Shown here: piece after piece, positions 58,742 through 64,000 of the stretch
Numbering within the stretch: position 1 is the first letter of the stretch
Layout of the letters: the number at the start of each line of letters is the position of its first letter
Source: Bacteriovoracaceae bacterium UBA6153
GTDB taxonomy: Bacteria > Bdellovibrionota > Bacteriovoracia > Bacteriovoracales > Bacteriovoracaceae
NCBI GenBank assembly: GCA_002428265.1
Contig: DIUR01000018.1
Span: 1-64,000 of the forward strand
Length of the DNA: 64,000 bases
Direction: 5' to 3'
Program-made: the position numbers and the translations under genes
The notes under the pieces: model-generated
The model's database searches: none
Told to the model about the DNA's origin: nothing
What the model saw: the letters and a program-made list of their open reading frames with translations, nothing else

Positions 58742-59824
58742 CTATTCCAGGTCCTCACCTGTGTGATGAATTTCTTCTTCCTGTGGAAAATACTCTTCAA
58801 CAATAATCGGAAGTGCTCCGTATACTAGCGAGGCCAGCAGTGGACCAACAAATAATCCAGGAAGGCCCATGACAATTACTCCGCCGATAACAGCGAGAAA
58901 TCCAATGAAGGCCGGAACTTCAACTTCACCAAGGCTTACCAGATAAGGTCTGATGACATTGTCTGCAACGCCTGATACACCCCCAATAATGGCCATGGCG
59001 ATTCCCGCCCCTGCCATATCATTAAAGAAGGCATAGAAGGAAATCAGGAATGCCATAGGTGCAGCACCGATAACTGGAATGAATGAAATAATAAACGTGC
59101 AGAAGAAAATAATATAAAAGTCACCGATGCCACATGCTAGTGCACCAAGTGAGACGATGGTCGACTGCAGAATACCTGTTAAAACGTTTGAGAAAAAAAC
59201 TTCTCTGCAACTTGATTTTAAAACAGCAATAAATCGATCAGAGTGAGACTTTGAAAAATAGAAGTAACGATCAAACACTTCTCTGATGTGATCTTCTTTT
59301 AAAAGGAAAAAATAGAAAGACAACATCATGACCATAACAGCAAGTAAGAGGTCAGGAATCTGGGTAACTATACCACTCATAGTGTTGAGAATCCATGTTC
59401 CAGAGGTCTGAAGAAAAGCATTAAACTTCTCTTTAACCATATCCGACTCAAGATGATTGCTTACTGCGATTTTGTCTAAAAATGCGTACACAGTTGTCTG
59501 AGTTTTTTGCATTAAAACTGTGATTGATTGTGCAGAAAAGAACTCAATAATAATTCTCGTTCCTCTCATCAAGAAAATTGTCAGTGGGAGTGCTCCTATG
59601 AAAAACATCACTAACGACATAATGCTAAGCCCTTTTTTCTTGGACCAATTATACTTTCTCATAAAGGCCGTAAGAAAAGGACTAAGTGCTAAAGCAAGCA
59701 TTCCACCGAAGAGAAATGGAACCAGGAAAGGACTTAAAATATAAATAAAGAGAGCGATGATCATGAAGGCCGTAAATAATTTGAAAAAATTTCTAAAAAA
59801 CATTTCGTGAAATGCGTATTTCAT
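58742..59824 (-). CDS. AI-2E family transporter
   Basis: 360 residues with about seven or eight spans. FLFGGMLALALSPFLTAFMRK, GALACGIGDFYIIFFCTFIISFIPVIGAAP and AVIGGVIVMGLPGLFVGPLLASLVYG match the family signature. Members include a putative AI-2 exporter and Na+(Li+)/H+ antiporters, so the substrate is open. The stop abuts the next start with no gap. Confidence 0.88.
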   Translation of the reverse strand: MKYAFHEMFFRNFFKLFTAFMIIALFIYILSPFLVPFLFGGMLALALSPFLTAFMRKYNWSKKKGLSIMSLVMFFIGALPLTIFLMRGTRIIIEFFSAQSITVLMQKTQTTVYAFLDKIAVSNHLESDMVKEKFNAFLQTSGTWILNTMSGIVTQIPDLLLAVMVMMLSFYFFLLKEDHIREVFDRYFYFSKSHSDRFIAVLKSSCREVFFSNVLTGILQSTIVSLGALACGIGDFYIIFFCTFIISFIPVIGAAPMAFLISFYAFFNDMAGAGIAMAIIGGVSGVADNVIRPYLVSLGEVEVPAFIGFLAVIGGVIVMGLPGLFVGPLLASLVYGALPIIVEEYFPQEEEIHHTGEDLE

Positions 59825-59825
59825 T

Positions 59826-60311
59826 TTATTCCTGATCTCTATGTTGAGTATTCGTTTTTTTCTGAGCTCTATTGTGCTCTCTTTCTTTAATGAAATCTAA
59901 AATCAACAGACTCACAACTGACTCAATCGCATTTCCTCCCACTGGAAGCTGAGAAGACGCAGCTGGTGGAGTTTCTTTTTTATCTGACTTAAAAATATCC
60001 ATCCAATTTTTTTTGTTAGTCGCGTAGACCATTATGCCTATACAAATGGCAAGAAACCCCAAGATAAACCAAATCGACGGAGTAAAGAGCGCATCCCCAT
60101 GATCCAGGTTAGTTAAAAACCTATCGATCAGATAACTCATTCCCATACAAAATAAGGCAAGACTCCCGAGAGTTAAAACCACCAGAATAAGGATTCTTCT
60201 TAATTGGTTTAAAATTTCAGCAGAGATCTCCAGTGACTTCTCACCGATCATCGTTTTTTTACCTAAAAAATAATTAAGAAAAAATTCACCAACTCTAAAC
60301 ATGTCATTCAT
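59826..60311 (-). CDS. Two-span membrane protein, YqjE/phage-holin-3-like
   Basis: 161 residues with two membrane spans (RILILVVLTLGSLALFCMGMSYL, IWFILGFLAICIGIMVY) and a polar C-terminus. It overlaps the ElaB/YqjD-like gene by 4 bp, matching the common yqjD-yqjE pairing. Probably an envelope-stress or ribosome-associated membrane protein; a true lysis holin is unlikely in this context. Confidence 0.6.
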   Translation of the reverse strand: MNDMFRVGEFFLNYFLGKKTMIGEKSLEISAEILNQLRRILILVVLTLGSLALFCMGMSYLIDRFLTNLDHGDALFTPSIWFILGFLAICIGIMVYATNKKNWMDIFKSDKKETPPAASSQLPVGGNAIESVVSLLILDFIKEREHNRAQKKTNTQHRDQE

Positions 60312-60505
60312 GAGCGTCTTCCTGAAAGAATTTTAGCAAGAAGGTAGCCAACACCAACCGCTATTGCGATAGAAGTGATAGGATTTTTTTGTACAAAGTC
60401 TGTTGTACGTTCTTTAATTTCTTTTAAGCGCTCTTCTATGTCGCCTAAACTATCGCTCAAAGCTTCTTTATCAATTTCTGGCAATTTGAAATCTTTTTGT
60501 TCCAT
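60308..60505 (-). CDS. ElaB/YqjD-like (DUF883) membrane protein
   Basis: 65 residues from ATG 60505, which has GGAG 6 bp upstream (that GGAG overlaps an earlier in-frame ATG at 60517). A helical charged part (DIEERLKEIKERTTDFVQKNP) leads to one C-terminal span ending GVGYLLAKILSGRRS, the DUF883 signature. E. coli members tether ribosomes to the inner membrane in stationary phase. First gene of a five-gene operon down to ndh. Confidence 0.8.
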   Translation of the reverse strand: MEQKDFKLPEIDKEALSDSLGDIEERLKEIKERTTDFVQKNPITSIAIAVGVGYLLAKILSGRRS

Positions 60506-60587
60506 TGGTAACTCCATTTTTTAATAGCTTAGAAGTTCTTCTGAAGTTCGTCTAGCGTGCAATCGCTATCCTTGCTAGGATTAGAGA

Positions 60588-61064
60588 ATGAAAAACTTAA
60601 AACTTCTCACTCTTATCACTTTAACCATCATTGCACCGGGCCTAAATGCGGCCGATACGTTGAAGCCTTTCATCACTGACGGCTGCACAATGTTTGTCGA
60701 CGGAACTATTTCTAGTCCAGGACTTTGGAGGTCATGTTGTGTCGAACACGATCTTCGCTACTGGTATGGGGGAAGTGAAAGTGAAATGGATGCCACTGAT
60801 AATCACATAAGAGATTGCGTGGAAAGAGTAGCAGGAGCAAGCTGGGCGAAAGTCGTCTACACTGGTATTCGTGCCGGCCACTACTCACCTATTAAAAATA
60901 AATATCAATGGAGCTGGGGCTGGAATCAAAAAAGAGAAAAAACTCCACTCACAGCTGAAGAAAGCACCTATGTTATAGGTGAAATCCGGGCCCTGCAAAA
61001 TACTGAAGACGTTAATGTAGAAGACTTTATTAAAAGAAATTTTCCTAACCAAACAGCTCTTTAG
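60588..61064 (+). CDS. Secreted phospholipase A2-like protein
   Basis: 158 residues with a signal peptide (ends ...GLNA|ADT). SCCVEHDLRYWYGG holds the phospholipase A2 active-site pattern CCxxHDxxY with catalytic His-Asp; DGCTMFVDG before it may replace the calcium loop, and IRDCVERV supplies a further disulphide Cys. The usual calcium loop (YGxGC) is not obvious, so activity is probable, not certain. A secreted lipase could attack membranes of other cells. Confidence 0.75.
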   Translation: MKNLKLLTLITLTIIAPGLNAADTLKPFITDGCTMFVDGTISSPGLWRSCCVEHDLRYWYGGSESEMDATDNHIRDCVERVAGASWAKVVYTGIRAGHYSPIKNKYQWSWGWNQKREKTPLTAEESTYVIGEIRALQNTEDVNVEDFIKRNFPNQTAL

Positions 61065-62898
61065 TCAGATCGAACATCTTGTGTTTTGCGAGATAGTTCT
61101 TCACGTAATTTTTATTCTCAGGTTTGTACCAGAAGAAGAAAGTTCTCTGACGAGTTTTCTCATCTAGAGAAATTGCCGTCTTTACTTCTTTGAGCGTGTA
61201 CGGGTGATATCCTGAATAATAAATTTCAGTCGCGACCGTCATTGGAGTTGGAGTAAAATCTTGAACCTGCTCAAGCCTGTAGCCTAATTTTTTAGTTTTT
61301 ACGGCTAGCTTGGCCATATCTTCAGGAGTGCATCCTGGGTGAGAGGAAATAAAGTACGGGATAATTTCCTGACGAATACCTTTTTTTGCCGAGATTTCTT
61401 CGAACTTTCTTTTGAAGGTCTCAAAGTAATGGAAAGCTGGTTTTCTCATCGATTTCAAGACGTGATCTTCAGTATGCTCTGGAGCGACTTTTAATCTTCC
61501 CGAAACATGGTGAGTGATCAACTGCTCAACATATTCGTTATCTAATTTAGGATCTCTCGATCTTTCATTAAACATTAGATCATAACGAAGGCCTGAGCTT
61601 ACAAAGGCCTTTTTAACTTTTGGATGAGCGGCCACTTCTTTATAAAGCTGAGTCATCTTTTCTGGGCTTGCATCAAGATTTTTACAGATCACTGGAAAAA
61701 CACATGAAGGGGCAGCACACTTATCACAAGCGGCCTGGTCAATTCCTTTCATCTGATACATGTTGGCCGAAGGCCCACCCATATCACTGATGTATCCTTT
61801 GAAATCACTCATGCCGGCGATTTGATCAAGCTCTTTCATAACAGATTCTTTTGATCTGCTGGCGATCATTTTTCCCTGGTGAGCAGAAATCGTACAAAAC
61901 GAGCAACCACCAAAACATCCACGGTGAGTGTTAAGTGAAAACTTAATCATCTCGTAAGCGGCAATTGGCCCTCTGTCTTTATACTTTGGATGTGGATATC
62001 TTGTGTATGGAAGATCAAATGAAGAATCGATCTCACTTTCAGTCATTGTCTGAAATGGTGGATTGATAACAAGAGTTTTGCCTTGCACTTTTTGCAAAAG
62101 TCTATTGGCGAACTGCTTATTAGATTCAACTTCAACGTGCATAAAGTTTTTTGAATATGCTTTTTTATCCACTAGGCACACTTCGTGAGAAGTTAACTCC
62201 AGGTCTTCCCATGCAATATTATTCATGGGTAATTTTTCATTTTGATCATGAAGAAAAGCTGTCTGAGGAATGGTTTTAATTTCATTAAAAGGCACACCGG
62301 CCAGAAGTATTTTTACTAGTTCTTTAATTGGCTGCTCACCCATTCCATAAACTAATAAATCAGCTCCAGATGTCGTCAGGATATTCGGCATTAATTTATC
62401 AGACCAGAAATCGTAATGCGTGACTCTTCTTAATGAAGCTTCAATTCCACCGATCATAACAGGTGTATCTGGATAAATTTCTTTCAGTATTTTTGTATAA
62501 ACAGTTGTGGCGTAATCAGGTCTGAAGTCTGGTGATCCACCTGGAGTGTAGGCATCATCTGAGCGAAGACGTTTCCCGGCCGTATACTTATTAACCATCG
62601 AGTCCATATTTCCCGAAGTCACTCCGAAGAAATATTTTGGGGCCCCAAATTTTTTAAAGTCTCTTAAATCATCGCGCCAGTTTGGTTGAGAAATAATGGC
62701 AACACGCAACCCAAGGGATTCTAAAATTCTTCCCATGACGGCCGTTCCAAATGCCGGATGATCGACATAAGCATCCCCTGTCACCAAGACAACATCGAGC
62801 TCTTCCCAGCCACGCTTTTTTGCTTCTTTCATAGTTGTTGGCAACCATGCAGTAATGGGTAATTCATTCGGAGAAGTGATTTTTGAAGGTGTGCTCAT
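61045..62898 (-). CDS. YgiQ-family radical SAM protein
   Basis: 617 residues from ATG 62898; an upstream in-frame TTG is less likely. The N-terminal cobalamin-binding-like part (DVVLVTGDAYVDHPAFGTAVMGRILES) is followed by the radical-SAM cluster HRGCFGGCSFCTISAHQG, ISDMGGPSANMY and the C-terminal QVQDFTPTPMTVATEIYYSG that marks YgiQ. The reaction is not established. It overlaps the convergent phospholipase-like gene by 20 bp. Confidence 0.93.
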   Translation of the reverse strand: MSTPSKITSPNELPITAWLPTTMKEAKKRGWEELDVVLVTGDAYVDHPAFGTAVMGRILESLGLRVAIISQPNWRDDLRDFKKFGAPKYFFGVTSGNMDSMVNKYTAGKRLRSDDAYTPGGSPDFRPDYATTVYTKILKEIYPDTPVMIGGIEASLRRVTHYDFWSDKLMPNILTTSGADLLVYGMGEQPIKELVKILLAGVPFNEIKTIPQTAFLHDQNEKLPMNNIAWEDLELTSHEVCLVDKKAYSKNFMHVEVESNKQFANRLLQKVQGKTLVINPPFQTMTESEIDSSFDLPYTRYPHPKYKDRGPIAAYEMIKFSLNTHRGCFGGCSFCTISAHQGKMIASRSKESVMKELDQIAGMSDFKGYISDMGGPSANMYQMKGIDQAACDKCAAPSCVFPVICKNLDASPEKMTQLYKEVAAHPKVKKAFVSSGLRYDLMFNERSRDPKLDNEYVEQLITHHVSGRLKVAPEHTEDHVLKSMRKPAFHYFETFKRKFEEISAKKGIRQEIIPYFISSHPGCTPEDMAKLAVKTKKLGYRLEQVQDFTPTPMTVATEIYYSGYHPYTLKEVKTAISLDEKTRQRTFFFWYKPENKNYVKNYLAKHKMFDLTKELFG

Positions 62899-62995
62899 AG
62901 TGAGGCTGAAATTAAGCAAATAAGCTCTTTATGGCAATCTATATGGTGAACTTTACATGGTTTTAAGGAGATTTTCGGGTGAAATCCAAGCAATT

Positions 62996-63250
62996 CTAGA
63001 AGAATCTTTTCCAAAAAGGGCGTTTTTTATGAATACGCTGCCACTGAGTCTCGGCTTCAATCCCCGTGGACTTCACCAGCCCTCGGGCCTCGAGTGATTT
63101 CAAAATAGTGATCATCTGATCTTTATCAAAGTTAGGGTAACTTTTAAGCACATCAGTATCTATATCAAAAACAATTTTTGAAAATGACATTGGCTCATAA
63201 AAAGATAGTGTCGAGAGAATTAAATCTTCGAGTGCCTTCGCGTTCTCCAT
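62996..63250 (-). CDS. Small winged-helix-like protein
   Basis: 84 residues: LEDLILSTLSFYEPMSFSKIVFDIDTDVLK, then MITILKSLEARGLVKSTGIEAETQWQRI resembles a winged helix-turn-helix (helix, recognition helix, wing), followed by a basic aromatic end KKRPFWKRFF. No named family. It is divergent from the release-factor-like gene, with only 48 bp between them. Confidence 0.5.
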   Translation of the reverse strand: MENAKALEDLILSTLSFYEPMSFSKIVFDIDTDVLKSYPNFDKDQMITILKSLEARGLVKSTGIEAETQWQRIHKKRPFWKRFF

Positions 63251-63298
63251 AGAGAAACTCTACCCATCACTAAACTTTTAGGCTACACTTTTTTCAAG

Positions 63299-63703
63299 AT
63301 GTATAAATTTAAAATACCAGCACATGAATATGAATTAAGTTTTTCCAGAAGCGGTGGAGCTGGAGGCCAGAATGTTAACAAGGTCAACACCAAGGCCACA
63401 TTGCACTGGAGTATTCGCGACTCCCTGACTCTGCCTCCTGTTGTTAAAGAGCGCTTCTTTAAAAAATATGGCAATAGAATAAGTGATGAAGGTGTCGTGA
63501 CACTTACAAGTCAGGAACATAGGACTCAGCATATGAACATTGCTGAAGTTATAAAAAAGCTTCACGAAATGATTGAAGTGATTGCCCTTCCCCCTAAAGT
63601 AAGAAAGCCAACCAAGCCCACTAAATCTTCTGTAAATGAGAGAATTAAAGTTAAAAAATCTCATGGTGATAAAAAGAAATCACGTCAAGAAAAGCATTAT
63701 TAG
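63299..63703 (+). CDS. arfB: Peptidyl-tRNA hydrolase ArfB (YaeJ-like)
   Basis: 134 residues. SRSGGAGGQNVNKVNTKATLHW contains the GGQ motif that hydrolyses peptidyl-tRNA, and the C-terminal tail (SSVNERIKVKKSHGDKKKSRQEKH) is basic, as needed to enter the empty mRNA channel. It lacks codon-recognition domains. It rescues stalled ribosomes without tmRNA. Confidence 0.92.
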   Translation: MYKFKIPAHEYELSFSRSGGAGGQNVNKVNTKATLHWSIRDSLTLPPVVKERFFKKYGNRISDEGVVTLTSQEHRTQHMNIAEVIKKLHEMIEVIALPPKVRKPTKPTKSSVNERIKVKKSHGDKKKSRQEKHY

Positions 63704-63705
63704 AA

Positions 63706-64000
63706 TTAAAGAATAGATAATACTTTTTCAATATCAGCATCACTATTAAAAGCAGCTGGAGTAAGTCTTATTCCTGGTCCTCTGATAGCATAGTTACATG
63801 ACAGCGATTGAAGCTTCGAAATTGTTTGTGGGTTTGGAATAAAATTAACCATCGCACTCGTATGAAAATCTCTCTCATAAGGTGAATGAACACTAAAGCC
63901 TTTTTCTTCAAGCCCTGTGCGCAGCTTTTTTGCAAGCCTTAGAGTTTCTTTCTCAATCACTTCTACACCTGTTGATAAAATCAGATCAACAGAAGCACCA
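63706..64000 (-). CDS. Class-V aminotransferase-like protein, C-terminal part only
   Basis: The frame runs off the right edge; 97 codons remain. LAKKLRTGLEEKGFSVHSPYERDFHTSAMVNFIP and NYAIRGPGIRLTPAAFNSDADIEKVLSIL match the C-terminal small domain of cysteine-desulfurase/kynureninase-type PLP enzymes (the 'iR.SpH.yNt..di' element). There is no internal start; the frame continues upstream as ASVDLILSTGVEVIEKE. Convergent with arfB, 2 bp apart. Confidence 0.7.
   Translation of the reverse strand, partial: GASVDLILSTGVEVIEKETLRLAKKLRTGLEEKGFSVHSPYERDFHTSAMVNFIPNPQTISKLQSLSCNYAIRGPGIRLTPAAFNSDADIEKVLSIL

Noticed and set aside
59826..60505. Phage lysis cassette (holin-like protein)
   Set aside because: The pairing with an ElaB/YqjD-like gene and the absence of any endolysin or phage genes nearby point to chromosomal membrane proteins.

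Overview
The window is A+T-rich, densely packed Gram-negative DNA. It has outer-membrane barrels, many lipoproteins, secreted hydrolases and a prokaryotic ferroportin of the kind known from Bdellovibrio. I infer a member of the Bdellovibrionota, probably a Bacteriovorax/Peredibacter-like predator. This rests on gene flavour, not on any search. I saw no rRNA, tRNA or CRISPR array.

Positions 1 to about 9,980 are accessory DNA inserted at the very 5' end of mutM (formamidopyrimidine-DNA glycosylase). The first bases of mutM occur three times, at 1, 3752 and 9962, and split the region into two tandem elements. Element A (1-3768) has no recombinase. It carries a metal module: a ferroportin-like exporter divergent from a CsoR/RcnR-type repressor, which leads an operon of a His-rich membrane protein, a HupE/UreJ-like protein and two small exported or membrane proteins. 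Element B (3752-9978) carries an unrecognised two-gene cassette, a HigBA-like toxin-antitoxin pair, a small membrane protein, a lipoprotein, and a core of small genes, SSB-like protein, excisionase-like protein and tyrosine recombinase. Phased repeats lie just before the mutM junction. In the present arrangement mutM keeps its reading frame but its only possible full-length start is ATT.

From 10,000 to 64,000 the DNA looks like ordinary chromosome, with short operons and many overlapping ends. 10.8-15.4 kb: three small secreted proteins sharing a C-terminal Cys loop, prolyl oligopeptidase, and an outer-membrane barrel. 15.5-25 kb: EF-hand lipoprotein, NUDIX hydrolase, YajQ, a 3'-5' exonuclease, diheme cytochrome c, gltX and an aldehyde dehydrogenase. 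25-34 kb: transketolase, PNK-like phosphatase, LplT-like transporter, glutaredoxin 2 and an unusual lipoprotein with an ABC1/UbiB-type kinase fold. 34-43 kb: secreted HExxH protein, coiled-coil proteins, HIT protein, pdxH, CheY-like regulator, rlmC, GST, a DUF1704 metallopeptidase-like protein and a flavin reductase. 43-51 kb: menB, Mpo1-like protein, rmuC, a second aldehyde dehydrogenase, msrA, a TrmN6-like methyltransferase, TatD and rlmN. 51-64 kb: two adjacent exported caspase-fold (clan CD) peptidase-like proteins, a HAD lipoprotein, a Dph6-like PP-loop protein, MFS, NDH-2, VTT protein, AI-2E-family protein, envelope-stress-type small proteins, a secreted phospholipase A2-like protein, YgiQ, ArfB and the 3' end of a class-V aminotransferase.

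The points most worth a second look are the mutM-start integration site with its two elements and the ATT start, the unrecognised cassette at 3910-5540, the paired caspase-like proteins, the exported ABC1-like kinase, the three Cys-loop proteins, and a hairpin that buries the ribosome site of the diheme cytochrome.
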